From the NCBI GenBank assembly GCA_021841795.1, contig JAKCDN010000110.1, positions 1 through 8,808 on the forward strand: a stretch of DNA of 8,808 nucleotides. Direction: 5' to 3'. The DNA comes from Acidobacteriota bacterium (GTDB lineage: Bacteria > Acidobacteriota > Terriglobia > Terriglobales > Acidobacteriaceae). The translations under genes were made by a program, and so were the position numbers. Positions within the stretch are counted from its first letter, which is position 1. Each line of letters starts with the position of its first letter. The notes below the pieces were generated by a model. It did no database searches. It was not told the origin of the DNA and saw only the letters and a list, made by a program, of their open reading frames with translations. Positions 1-7,044 of the stretch are shown here, in pieces.

Positions 1-552
1 CGCGCCGCCGTTGATGCCAATGTCGAGGGCTCCGCGGACGCGGTGCTCCGCAATTGGGATCAGATCAAGGCCGCGGAAAAATCCGCGCCGGCCGGCGGGG
101 AAGGGAAGCCGCACGCCTCCCGGCTTGATGCGGTGCAGCGTGCCATGCCGGCCCTGGCTGAGGCGGCAAAGCTTGGCGGCAAAGCCCAGAAGGCCGGTTT
201 TGACTGGCCGACCTGGCGCGAACTGCTCCCCAAGATCGTCGAAGAGACCGCCGAGTTAGAGGCCGAGGCCGCATCCGGCGATCCCGCGCGGAAAGCCGCC
301 GTTGAGGCCGAGCTCGGCGACCTCCTGTTCACCGTCGTGAATCTGGGCCGGCATCTCGGCGTGGATGCTGAGATGGCCTTGCGCGACTGCAATCTTCGTT
401 TTCGCCGGCGCTTCCGCGAGATGGAGCTGGCGGCGCCGCGTCCGCTTGAAGACCTCGCCCCGGCCGAGCTTGAAGCGCTTTGGGCGCTCGCCAAAAAAAA
501 GCTCGCCGCCGAAGTCGCAATCTCCCATGTCGAACCGCAGGCGCGGCCATGA
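1..552 (+). CDS. mazG: MazG nucleoside triphosphate pyrophosphohydrolase (5' truncated, C-terminal part)
   Basis: MazG hydrolyses (d)NTPs to the monophosphate and pyrophosphate in the cytoplasm, a house-cleaning role, and in some bacteria it also lowers ppGpp. The reading frame is open from base 1, so the true start lies to the left; 183 codons remain of a protein usually near 260-280 residues. The fragment begins in the hinge between the two MazG domains: the segment VLRNWDQIKAAEK (fragment residues 15-27) is typical. The second helical domain follows, with the acidic metal-binding set EETAELE (81-87) and ELGD (104-107), then LLFTVVNLGRHLGVD (108-122). A Gly/Ala/Pro-rich linker (28-40) separates the two. 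The stop codon overlaps the next start as ATGA, so the genes are probably translationally coupled. Family assignment is firm; whether ppGpp is a substrate here cannot be seen. Confidence 0.93.
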   Translation, partial: RAAVDANVEGSADAVLRNWDQIKAAEKSAPAGGEGKPHASRLDAVQRAMPALAEAAKLGGKAQKAGFDWPTWRELLPKIVEETAELEAEAASGDPARKAAVEAELGDLLFTVVNLGRHLGVDAEMALRDCNLRFRRRFREMELAAPRPLEDLAPAELEALWALAKKKLAAEVAISHVEPQARP

Positions 553-1331
553 TCCGCATTCGCTCCTGTGCGGATATGGACGAGATGCAGGCCTGTGTTC
601 AGCTTCAGATTGAAACCTGGGGCTACGACGAGACCGACGTCATCCCCCGCAAGACCTTCATGCTGGCTCAGAAGATCGGCGGGCAGGTCATCGGCGCATT
701 CGATAGTGAGGTCGGCAGCGCTGCGTCCGCTCCGGATGGAATGCTGGTTGGCTTCGCCATGTCTTTGCCGGGCATCAAGTCCACCCGCGAAGGGCTTCTG
801 CCCTATATTCACTCCCACATGCTGGCCGTCCGCTCCTCGCATCGTAACCGCGGCCTTGGCGCGCAACTCAAATGGCATCAGCGTAGTGAGGCGCTCGCTC
901 GCGGCATTCGCCACATGGAGTGGACCTTCGATCCCCTCGAAATCAAAAACGCATATTTCAACATTCACAGCCTCGGCGCTGTCGCGCGCCACTACCACGT
1001 GAATTTTTATGGTGTATCCTCAAGTCGTCTGCAGGGCGGGTTGCCCACCGATCGGCTATTGGCAGAGTGGGAGCTGGATTCCCCCCGGGTGCATGCAAAG
1101 CTCGGCCGGCGCTCGAATTCTGCGCCCGCCATACATCAGCGCATCGTGGTTCCTGTTGCGGTTGCGCAATGGAAGGCCGGCGACTCCACCCGCGATCGGG
1201 CTCTTGCCGTCCAGATCGAGATGCAGCAGAGGTTTCAATACGCGTTTTCCCACGGGCTTATCGTGGCAGATTTCTCTCTTGACGCATCTGGGAATGGCGT
1301 CTATGAGCTATCCACTGATTCGCAACTCTGA
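549..1331 (+). CDS. GNAT-family N-acyltransferase (COG3375-like), probable amino acid N-succinyltransferase
   Basis: A 260-residue cytoplasmic protein of the GNAT fold, which moves an acyl group from acyl-CoA to an amine. The acyl-CoA pyrophosphate loop (R/Q-x-x-G-x-G/A) is seen as RNRGLG at residues 99-104, preceded by the beta-strand HSHMLAVRSSHR (88-99). The conserved block FDPLEIKNAYFNIHSLGA (127-144) and the stretch GLPTDRLLAEWEL (164-176) are features I associate with the COG3375 group rather than with ordinary RimI-like enzymes. The C-terminal ~80 residues extend beyond a minimal GNAT domain. I chose the ATG at 549 because it overlaps the mazG stop (ATGA); an alternative TTG start at 480 would overlap mazG by some 70 bases. 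The racemase follows 17 bp later. In Geobacillus an enzyme of this superfamily N-succinylates D-amino acids for the neighbouring racemase, so the same role is inferred here. Donor and acceptor are unproven. Confidence 0.85.
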   Translation: MIRIRSCADMDEMQACVQLQIETWGYDETDVIPRKTFMLAQKIGGQVIGAFDSEVGSAASAPDGMLVGFAMSLPGIKSTREGLLPYIHSHMLAVRSSHRNRGLGAQLKWHQRSEALARGIRHMEWTFDPLEIKNAYFNIHSLGAVARHYHVNFYGVSSSRLQGGLPTDRLLAEWELDSPRVHAKLGRRSNSAPAIHQRIVVPVAVAQWKAGDSTRDRALAVQIEMQQRFQYAFSHGLIVADFSLDASGNGVYELSTDSQL

Positions 1332-1348
1332 CACGCGACGAGGCACAC

Positions 1349-2473
1349 ATGAGAATCGATGAAATTATCCTGCGCGAACTGCACATGCCGCTGCTGCGCC
1401 CCTTTCAAACCAGCTTCGGCGTCACGCAGAATCGCAGAATCTTGCTGGCCGAGATTCGCTCCGAGGGGTTGATTGGGTGGGGCGAGTGCACGGCCGGCGA
1501 GCATCCGTTCTTTTCCGCCGAGTCCACTGATTCTGCATGGCAGATCCTCTGCAACGAACTGGCGCCCATGCTCGCCGCTGAGTCGCCCGAGCATGGCGGG
1601 GAGTGCCCGCGCATCTTCAAGGCCGTGCGCGGCAATCCCATGGCAAAAGCCGCCCTTGAAAATGCCATCTGGGATCTCGAAGCGCAGCGCGAGGGCATTC
1701 CCCTGGCGCAACTCATCGGCGGCGTGCGCGACAGCGTCCCCTGCGGCGTCTCCCTTGGCATCCAGTCCTCGATTCCCGAGCTCATGGCCATCATCGAACG
1801 CGAGCTTGAGGCCGGCTACCGGCGCATCAAGCTCAAGTGCAAACTCGGCTGGGACGTCGATGTCTTCGAGCGCGTGCGCAACCGCTGGCCGCAGATTCTC
1901 CTCAGCTGCGACGCCAACTCCGCCTACCGCCTCCACGATCAGGAACACCTCGAGTCGTTTGATGAGTTTGACCTCCTCATGATCGAGCAGCCCCTCTGGC
2001 ACGACGATTTTTACTTCCACTCCATGTTGCAAAAGCGGCTGCGCACCCCCATCTGTCTCGACGAATCCATCCGCAACCGCCGTGACGCCCTCGCCGCCGT
2101 AGAGATGGAGTCCTGCCGGATCATCAACATCAAGCTGGGGCGCGTCGGTGGCTTCTCTGAGGCTATCGCCGTGCACAATGCCGCCCTCGAGCGCGGCATA
2201 CCGGTCTGGTGCGGCGGCATGCTCGAGTCCGGCATCGGCCGCGCTCACAATATCGCCCTCTCCACCCTTGAAGGCTTTACCCTCCCCGGCGATGTCTCGG
2301 CCTCGGCCCGCTACTGGGCTGAGGATATCGTCGAGCCTGAGGTGACGGTCATGCGCGATGGGCACATCGCAATTCCTGATTCGCCCGGCCGCGGCTACGA
2401 GGCGCGCACTGAACTGATCGACCGGCTCACCGTTCGCAAAGAGACCGTTCGCGCTGTGGCCCTGGTCGTCTAG
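1349..2473 (+). CDS. N-acylamino acid racemase / o-succinylbenzoate synthase family (NSAR/OSBS, enolase superfamily)
   Basis: A 374-residue enolase-superfamily enzyme of normal length, probably racemising N-succinyl (N-acyl) amino acids by proton abstraction alpha to a carboxylate. An N-terminal capping domain (1-~125) precedes a (beta/alpha)7beta barrel. Catalytic set: KLK at 161-163 (K163 acid/base), metal ligands D188 (DAN), E213 (IEQP) and D238 (LDES), and the second acid/base K262 in IKLGRVGG. These line up nearly one-to-one with K163, D189, E214, D239 and K263 of the Amycolatopsis enzyme. R265 matches its Arg266, a second-shell residue tied to racemase activity. The barrel end reads GGMLESGIGRAHN (289-301), as in NSAR/OSBS enzymes and unlike the DxD motif of Ala-Glu epimerases. 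The ATG at 1349 has a GAGG Shine-Dalgarno at 1340-1343. OSBS activity for menaquinone (menC) is possible, but no men genes are nearby and a GNAT partner is, so NSAR is favoured. Confidence 0.9.
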   Translation: MRIDEIILRELHMPLLRPFQTSFGVTQNRRILLAEIRSEGLIGWGECTAGEHPFFSAESTDSAWQILCNELAPMLAAESPEHGGECPRIFKAVRGNPMAKAALENAIWDLEAQREGIPLAQLIGGVRDSVPCGVSLGIQSSIPELMAIIERELEAGYRRIKLKCKLGWDVDVFERVRNRWPQILLSCDANSAYRLHDQEHLESFDEFDLLMIEQPLWHDDFYFHSMLQKRLRTPICLDESIRNRRDALAAVEMESCRIINIKLGRVGGFSEAIAVHNAALERGIPVWCGGMLESGIGRAHNIALSTLEGFTLPGDVSASARYWAEDIVEPEVTVMRDGHIAIPDSPGRGYEARTELIDRLTVRKETVRAVALVV

Positions 2474-2483
2474 TGCGGTGTCT

Positions 2484-2512
2484 CTGCAGTGCGCAGCCTG
2501 AGCGCACTGTAG
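2484..2512 (+). terminator. Stem-loop terminator after the mazG-GNAT-racemase operon
   Basis: Eleven bases after the racemase stop, CTGCAGTGCGC (2484-2494) pairs with GCGCACTGTAG (2502-2512) across a 7-base loop, giving an 11-bp stem with one G-U pair. The sequence after it (TTCTTG) is only moderately T-rich, so it could be a weak intrinsic terminator or a 3'-end stabilising hairpin. It separates this operon from the M13 peptidase gene. Confidence 0.6.
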
Positions 2513-2746
2513 TTCTTGCCATCAACGCTCTGTCTTCTGGGGCGTAGTTTGGCCGGCCGCGTCCCTGCAGCCGGTCTGCGCTCCGCGACGGAACCTCGGT
2601 CGCGTCTGCGCCGCATGCGTGGCTCGCTTCTACGCGCCATCCCTCTGCCCCAGGGAACCATTCGCCCTCCATCTCTCGTATCTTCAACTGGCAGTCCACG
2701 GCTGCTGACGATTACACTCAAAAGATTGAAGAATGGGGTCAATCGA
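2513..2746. other. Intergenic region upstream of the M13 peptidase
   Basis: About 230 bases between the racemase terminator and the peptidase start. The peptidase frame happens to stay open back to 2516, but the translation of that stretch is Arg/Ser/Pro/Leu-rich with no recognisable domain, and the signal peptide only begins at 2747, so I treat it as non-coding. A poor promoter candidate is CTGGCA (2688-2693) with TACACT (2713-2718), at a long 19-base spacing; I do not call it as a feature. No further strong hairpin was found. Confidence 0.5.
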
Positions 2747-4834
2747 ATGAATCGATTTTGTCGAAATGTACAGTTTGGGCTGATGGGCGCGTTCGTCGCC
2801 GCGTCGTGCGTGGCGGCCGCTTCCGCTCAGGCCGCGAAATCAACTGCCGGAGCCTCGCCTGCGCAGGTGGCCCTGTTGCCGGGCCTCGATAAGCAATTGA
2901 TCGACACCAGCGCCGACCCTTGCGAGAACTTCTACCAGTACGCCTGCGGAAACTTCAGCAAGCTCTATCCGATTCCGTCCGACAAGCCTTCTTACAGCTC
3001 GTTTTCCATCGTGCATGACTACACCCAGGACATTCTGCACAACCTGCTCGATCAGCTCCTCAAGCAACGCGCCTCGCTCAACGCCAACGAGCGTAAGATC
3101 AGCGATTACTACGCAAGCTGCATGGATGAAAGCGCCATTGATGCTCAGGGACTCAAGCCGTTGCAGCCCGAACTGGAACGGATCGCGGCTCTCAGCAGCA
3201 AAAAGCAGCTGACGGATCTGCTGGCGCATGACCAGATGATCAACGTCGGCGCCTTTTTCAGCTACGGCGAACAGCAGGACTTCAAGGATGCAACCAGGCA
3301 GATTGCCGTTGTGGACCAGGGCGGACTTGGCCTGCCGGAGCGCGACTACTACTTCCGCACCGGCGCTGATGCTGAAAAAACCCGCAAGCAGTACGTCGAG
3401 CACATCGCGAACATGTTTCACCTGATGGGCGAGCCCGCCGATCAGGCGGCCGCCGATGCCCAAAAAGTGATGGCGCTCGAGACCGAGCTCGCCAAGGTCT
3501 CGATGGACATCACCGCGCGCCGCGATCCCCACAACATCTACCACCCGATGGAGGTGGCGAAGCTGACCGGCCTGACGCCTGAAATCGACTGGCCCCAGCT
3601 CTTTACCGATACCGATGTGCAGGGAATCACCGGCCTGAACGTGACCGATCCCGACTTCTTCAAGGGATTGCAGACCATCCTGAATCAAACCGATCTCGCC
3701 ACCATCAAGACCTATCTGCGCTGGCAGTTGATCGACTCGGTCCCCGAGTACGCGCTGCCCCAGGCCCTCAGCCAGGAAGACTTCAACTTCAACAGCCGCG
3801 ATCTCAACGGGCAACCCGAGCAGCAGGCGCGCTGGAAGCGCTGCGTCTCCGCCACTGACAGCTCCCTCGGCGAGGCCCTCGGTCAGGTCTATGTTGAGCG
3901 GAACTTTCCTGCCTCCAGCAAGGCCTTTACGCTTGAGATGGTTCATGCCATCGAAGCCGCAATGGCCACTGAGATTCAGGATCAGTCATGGATGAGCGAT
4001 CCCACCAAGAAGATCGCCGAAACCAAGCTGCACATGGTCGCCGATAAGATCGGCTATCCCGACCGCTGGCGCGACTATTCCACCCTCAGGATCGTGCGCG
4101 GCGACATGCTTGGCAATGCCTTGCGCGCTGCGGACTTCGAGAACAAACGCCAGCTCGCGAAGATCGGCAAGCCCGTCGATCGCCAGGAATGGGACATGAG
4201 CCCGCCCACGGTCAACGCCTACTACGACCCGTCGATGAACGACATCAACTTCCCGGCCGGCATCCTGCAATCCCCCTTCTACGATCCCAGCGCCGCCGAT
4301 GCCGTCAAATACGGACACATCGGGGCCATCGTGGGCCACGAGCTCACCCACGGCTTTGACGATCAGGGCAGTCAGTTTGACGGCTACGGCAATCTGTCCG
4401 GCTGGTGGACTCCCGATGATCGCAAAAAGTTCGATGCCATGACCGATTGCGAAGTGCGCGAGTACGACAACTTCACCGCGGTTGCCGACGTCAAGGTCAA
4501 CGGCAAGCTCACCCTCGGCGAGAATACCGCCGACAACGGCGGAATCCGTCTCGCCTACGATGCGTTCCTCGCCGACGCCAGGCGCAAAGGCATCGACCTC
4601 GATGCCCGGCAGGACGGCTACACTCCCGCCCAGCAGTTCTTCATTGCCTTCGGGCAGAACTGGTGCGACAACATGCGTCCGGAGCGGATCAGGCTGCTGG
4701 TGCAGACCGATCCGCACTCGCCCGCTGAGTTCCGCGCCAATGGCGTGGTGCAGAACATGCCCGCCTTCGGCAAGGCCTTCGGTTGCAAAGTCGGTCAGCC
4801 GATGATGCCGGTAAACGCCTGCCACGTCTGGTAG
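2747..4834 (+). CDS. Exported M13-family (neprilysin/PepO-like) zinc metallopeptidase
   Basis: A 695-residue zinc endopeptidase expected to cut oligopeptides outside the cytoplasmic membrane. Residues 1-~29 form a signal peptide: Arg near the N-terminus, a hydrophobic core (FGLMGAFVAASCVAAA) and an AxA site at ASA|Q. The Cys at 21 lacks a good lipobox, so a lipoprotein is less likely. Peptidase_M13_N covers roughly 55-430, opening with the typical DPCENFYQYACGNF (57-70). The catalytic domain shows NAYYDP (490-495, substrate-backbone binding), the zinc motif HELTH (531-535), FDDQG (537-541) and GENTADNGG (591-599), where E592 is the third zinc ligand and D596 its supporting acid. The C-terminus CHVW is the conserved CxxW end of the family. 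The length is normal. The ATG at 2747 was chosen because it begins the signal peptide; GGGG at 2735-2738 is a weak ribosome site. The gene appears monocistronic, and its substrate is unknown. Confidence 0.95.
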   Translation: MNRFCRNVQFGLMGAFVAASCVAAASAQAAKSTAGASPAQVALLPGLDKQLIDTSADPCENFYQYACGNFSKLYPIPSDKPSYSSFSIVHDYTQDILHNLLDQLLKQRASLNANERKISDYYASCMDESAIDAQGLKPLQPELERIAALSSKKQLTDLLAHDQMINVGAFFSYGEQQDFKDATRQIAVVDQGGLGLPERDYYFRTGADAEKTRKQYVEHIANMFHLMGEPADQAAADAQKVMALETELAKVSMDITARRDPHNIYHPMEVAKLTGLTPEIDWPQLFTDTDVQGITGLNVTDPDFFKGLQTILNQTDLATIKTYLRWQLIDSVPEYALPQALSQEDFNFNSRDLNGQPEQQARWKRCVSATDSSLGEALGQVYVERNFPASSKAFTLEMVHAIEAAMATEIQDQSWMSDPTKKIAETKLHMVADKIGYPDRWRDYSTLRIVRGDMLGNALRAADFENKRQLAKIGKPVDRQEWDMSPPTVNAYYDPSMNDINFPAGILQSPFYDPSAADAVKYGHIGAIVGHELTHGFDDQGSQFDGYGNLSGWWTPDDRKKFDAMTDCEVREYDNFTAVADVKVNGKLTLGENTADNGGIRLAYDAFLADARRKGIDLDARQDGYTPAQQFFIAFGQNWCDNMRPERIRLLVQTDPHSPAEFRANGVVQNMPAFGKAFGCKVGQPMMPVNACHVW

Positions 4835-4848
4835 CGGCACGCCGTCCT

Positions 4849-4881
4849 GCATGGCCGCGTTCCCTCTGAACGCGGCCATGC
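4849..4881. terminator. Perfect 13-bp hairpin between convergent genes (bidirectional terminator)
   Basis: GCATGGCCGCGTT (4849-4861) and AACGCGGCCATGC (4869-4881) are exact reverse complements around a 7-base loop (CCCTCTG). The hairpin starts 14 bases after the M13 stop and ends 39 bases before the ribokinase stop on the other strand. There is no real T tract on either side, so termination may need Rho or the stem may act mainly as a 3'-end protector. Its placement between converging genes supports a shared terminator. Confidence 0.65.
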
Positions 4882-4920
4882 CTTCAATCGCAACTCTCAC
4901 TGCCGTCGGCCGCGCTTCCG

Positions 4921-5841
4921 CTAGCTCGGTTCCGCGAGCAGCTTCTCGACCTCGTCGCGAAACGGCATGGACGCCTGCGCTCCCTTGCGCGTTACGCTCA
5001 GAGCCGATGCGGCGTTTGCAAACCGCGCCGCTTCCCATGGATCCTTGCCTTCTTGCAGCGCCACGGCAAACGCCCCGTTGAAGCAGTCGCCTGCGCCCAC
5101 CGTGTCGATGGCTTCAACCTTGAACGGCCTCACCCAGCCGGCCTTGCCCCCGGCTACTGACACATACGCTCCTTCGCCGCCCCGCTTCAGCACCACCCCG
5201 CGCAATCCTCTTGCGTGCAGGCGCTCGGCCGTCGCCTCCGCGCTCATTTCGTTGCCCACGTAGAATCCCGCCTCGGTCTCATTCGGCGTGAACCATGCAG
5301 CTTGACCGAAGACCGCATCGGGCAGCGTGGCTGCCGGCGCCGGGTCCAGCAGCACCGGAACCTTTGCCCTGGCGCAGAACTCCAGCGTGTAGCTGAGCGT
5401 GTCCATCGGAATCTCGAGTTGACACAGCACGATCCCCGCCGAGCCGATCAGCTCCGCATGCCGGTCCACGGCCGCCCGGTCCATCTTGCTGTTCGCGCCC
5501 GGGACTACCACAATCGCATTCTGCCCGTTGTCGGCCACGAACATCGGCGCCAGGCCCGAGGAGCCAGGCGTCTGCATCATCGCCGCAGTATCCACGCCGG
5601 CCTGCCGAAGGTTCGCAAGCAGCTCGGAAGCGAAGGCGTCATCGCCAACTTTGGCCACCATCGCCACGCGATAGCCAAGCCGCGCCGCGGCCACGGCCTG
5701 ATTGGCTCCCTTGCCTCCGGGCGTGGTCTCGAATGCGCTGCCAATCAGCGTCTCGCCAACCGCCGGTATGCACGGCGTGCGTGTCACCAGATCCATGGTG
5801 ATGCTCCCGACAATCACAATCGGCTTGCGTGGATCCTTCAT
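4921..5841 (-). CDS. rbsK: Ribokinase (PfkB carbohydrate kinase family)
   Basis: A 306-residue cytoplasmic kinase that phosphorylates D-ribose at O5 using ATP, feeding the pentose phosphate pool. It starts with the sugar-contact strand VGSITMD (11-17), followed by the PfkB signature 1 region GGKGANQAVAAARLG (42-56), which is close to that of E. coli RbsK. Later come NETEAG (187-192), and DTVGAGDCFNGA (246-257), where D252 is the catalytic base and GAGD forms the anion hole. VTRKGAQASMP (283-293) matches the ribokinase C-terminal region and its monovalent-cation site. The ATG at 5841 gives the family's normal length and has a GAGG Shine-Dalgarno 8 bases upstream; an in-frame start at 5952 would add 37 residues with no homology and run through a hairpin. 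No ribose transporter or rbsD adjoins it, so 2-deoxyribose or nucleoside-derived sugars remain possible substrates. It lies downstream of etfA but behind a probable terminator. Confidence 0.92.
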   Translation of the reverse strand: MKDPRKPIVIVGSITMDLVTRTPCIPAVGETLIGSAFETTPGGKGANQAVAAARLGYRVAMVAKVGDDAFASELLANLRQAGVDTAAMMQTPGSSGLAPMFVADNGQNAIVVVPGANSKMDRAAVDRHAELIGSAGIVLCQLEIPMDTLSYTLEFCARAKVPVLLDPAPAATLPDAVFGQAAWFTPNETEAGFYVGNEMSAEATAERLHARGLRGVVLKRGGEGAYVSVAGGKAGWVRPFKVEAIDTVGAGDCFNGAFAVALQEGKDPWEAARFANAASALSVTRKGAQASMPFRDEVEKLLAEPS

Positions 5842-5891
5842 CGTCTCAACCTCGGCAAGCTGGAATGGTGGGCAGGTTCGTGCTTCCCTCG

Positions 5892-5914
5892 GCCGCTGCT
5901 TGCAAGGCAGCGGC
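5892..5914. repeat. Inverted repeat in the ribokinase leader (possible operator or hairpin)
   Basis: GCCGCTGC (5892-5899) and GCAGCGGC (5907-5914) are exact complements around TTGCAAG. A second, nested palindrome CTTGCAAG (5899-5906) sits in the centre. The element lies 50 bases upstream of the rbsK start, between the etf terminator and the Shine-Dalgarno. No T tract follows on the minus strand, so a regulator-binding site or a leader hairpin is more likely than a terminator. The function is not established. Confidence 0.4.
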
Positions 5915-5950
5915 GCCGCGGCCATCGCGCCCCGGCCCGCCCGGAAGCGC

Positions 5951-5994
5951 AAAAAACATCGGAATCAGCCGTGCCGTCGCCGCGCGCTGTTCCG
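5951..5994 (-). terminator. Probable intrinsic terminator of the etf operon
   Basis: Read on the minus strand, CGGAACAGC pairs with GCTG-A-TTCCG (nine base pairs with one bulged A) around a 16-base GC-rich loop. Three bases later comes a run of six T (plus-strand AAAAAA at 5951-5956). It lies about 80 bases beyond the etfA stop and 110 bases before the ribokinase start, which would make rbsK a separate transcription unit. The long loop is a weakness of this call. Confidence 0.5.
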
Positions 5995-6075
5995 GCAAAC
6001 TCGCGCCGCACAAATACGTCCCAGCCGGCAGAGATCATCGTCGCACCCGCCCCTATGCTTCTGCCGATGGGCCGC

Positions 6076-7044
6076 CTATCGCGCTGCCTTCACCGCCTCC
6101 GTCAGCGCCGGAACCACTTCAAACAGATCGCCCACAATGCCGTAATCGGCAACCTCGAAGATGGGCGCGTCGGGATCTTTATTGATGGCTACGATGCACT
6201 GCGATCCCTTCATGCCCACCAGGTGCTGGATCGCGCCGGAGATGCCCACGGCGAGATAGAGCTTCGGCGCCACGGTCTGCCCCGAACTGCCTACCTGCCG
6301 CTCCATCGGCAGCCAGCCGTTGTCGCAGATGGGCCTTGAAGCCCCCAGCTCCGCGCCCAGCGCACCGGCCAGATCCTCCACCAGCGGCAACTTTTCTGCG
6401 TCCTTGATGCCCCGCCCCACGCCTACAATGCGCTGCGCCGAGCTCAGGTCCACCGTCTGCGCGGTCTCCCGGAACGGCGTGCCCGGCCGCGTGCGGATCT
6501 GTGCCGGCTCAAGCGCCGGCGTGAACTCGCTCACCGGCATTGTGCCGCCCGCTCCCTCATCGGCCCGAAATGCGCCATTCTGGATCGAAAGGAAGCAGGG
6601 GCCGCCGCCCGCATGGCGATAGGTTGCATGCATGCGCCCCTGATAGAGCTGGCGTGCGAACGTGGGGCCCTCGCCGATCGCCGTTACGTCGCCGATGAGC
6701 GCCTGCCCGAAGCGGGCTGCAAGACCCGGAACAAAGTCCCGCGCCTGGTAGCTGTGCGGAAAAAGCACGTAGCGCGGTTCGAGCCTGCGGATCAGTTGCT
6801 CAAAGGCCAGTGTGTAGCCATCCGCCGTGTATGCGGCCAGCAGCTCGTGGCGAATGGCGTGGCCGGCCGCCGGTTGCGCGCCCGTGATCTGCGCAAAGAT
6901 GTTCCTGCCCGGCTCGCCCACCCCAGCCGCTTCAACCGCCAGTCCCGTCAGCTCCGCCAGCCTCCGGCCGGCTGCCAGCGTCTCCTGAAAGACGCGCGTG
7001 CTTCCGTCGCGGCGCGCTTCCTCGACAACCAGAATGCAGCTCAT
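6076..7044 (-). CDS. etfA: Electron transfer flavoprotein alpha subunit
   Basis: A 322-residue ETF alpha subunit; with EtfB it carries electrons from flavin dehydrogenases, such as acyl-CoA dehydrogenases, to a membrane acceptor. The N-terminal ETF domain opens with MSCILVVEE and ends near residue 190. The C-terminal FAD domain shows VGVGRGIKD (207-215), SRPICDNGW (236-244), [11 protein letters not shown] (250-260), [16 protein letters not shown] (262-277) and [21 protein letters not shown] (286-306), all hallmark FAD-contact segments. The usual Thr of VGxTG is Ser254, a conservative change. The ATG at 7044 overlaps the etfB stop by 4 bp and is preceded by GGAGG about 10 bases upstream. The frame remains open for another ~970 bases upstream through etfB, but that extension is a shadow without homology. 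Family assignment is certain; which dehydrogenases feed it is unknown. Confidence 0.95.
   Translation of the reverse strand: MSCILVVEEARRDGSTRVFQETLAAGRRLAELTGLAVEAAGVGEPGRNIFAQITGAQPAAGHAIRHELLAAYTADGYTLAFEQLIRRLEPRYVLFPHSYQARDFVPGLAARFGQALIGDVTAIGEGPTFARQLYQGRMHATYRHAGGGPCFLSIQNGAFRADEGAGGTMPVSEFTPALEPAQIRTRPGTPFRETAQTVDLSSAQRIVGVGRGIKDAEKLPLVEDLAGALGAELGASRPICDNGWLPMERQVGSSGQTVAPKLYLAVGISGAIQHLVGMKGSQCIVAINKDPDAPIFEVADYGIVGDLFEVVPALTEAVKAAR

Noticed and set aside
60..998. 312-codon antisense frame opposite mazG and the GNAT gene
   Set aside because: It spans two well-supported genes on the other strand; its product is low-complexity Ser/Ala/Arg with no family resemblance.
1301..2365. 354-codon antisense open frame opposite the racemase
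   Set aside because: Long antisense frames are expected in GC-rich genes with G/C third positions; the translation shows no domain and the plus strand encodes a complete enzyme.
2516..2746. N-terminal extension of the M13 peptidase from 2516
   Set aside because: It would place 77 unconserved residues before a clear signal peptide and would start almost inside the upstream terminator; the start at 2747 fits export.
2840..5038. Two long antisense frames (about 368 and 350 codons) opposite the M13 peptidase
   Set aside because: Both mirror codon bias of the peptidase gene, lack homology, and the second runs through the convergent terminator and into rbsK.
5842..5952. 37-residue N-terminal extension of ribokinase
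   Set aside because: It runs through a hairpin, shows no conservation with ribokinases, and the ATG at 5841 has a good Shine-Dalgarno and gives the usual length.
5215..6339. 374-codon plus-strand frame opposite rbsK and the end of etfA
   Set aside because: His/Arg-rich translation without motifs, and it crosses the rbsK-etfA gap, the inverted repeat and the terminator.
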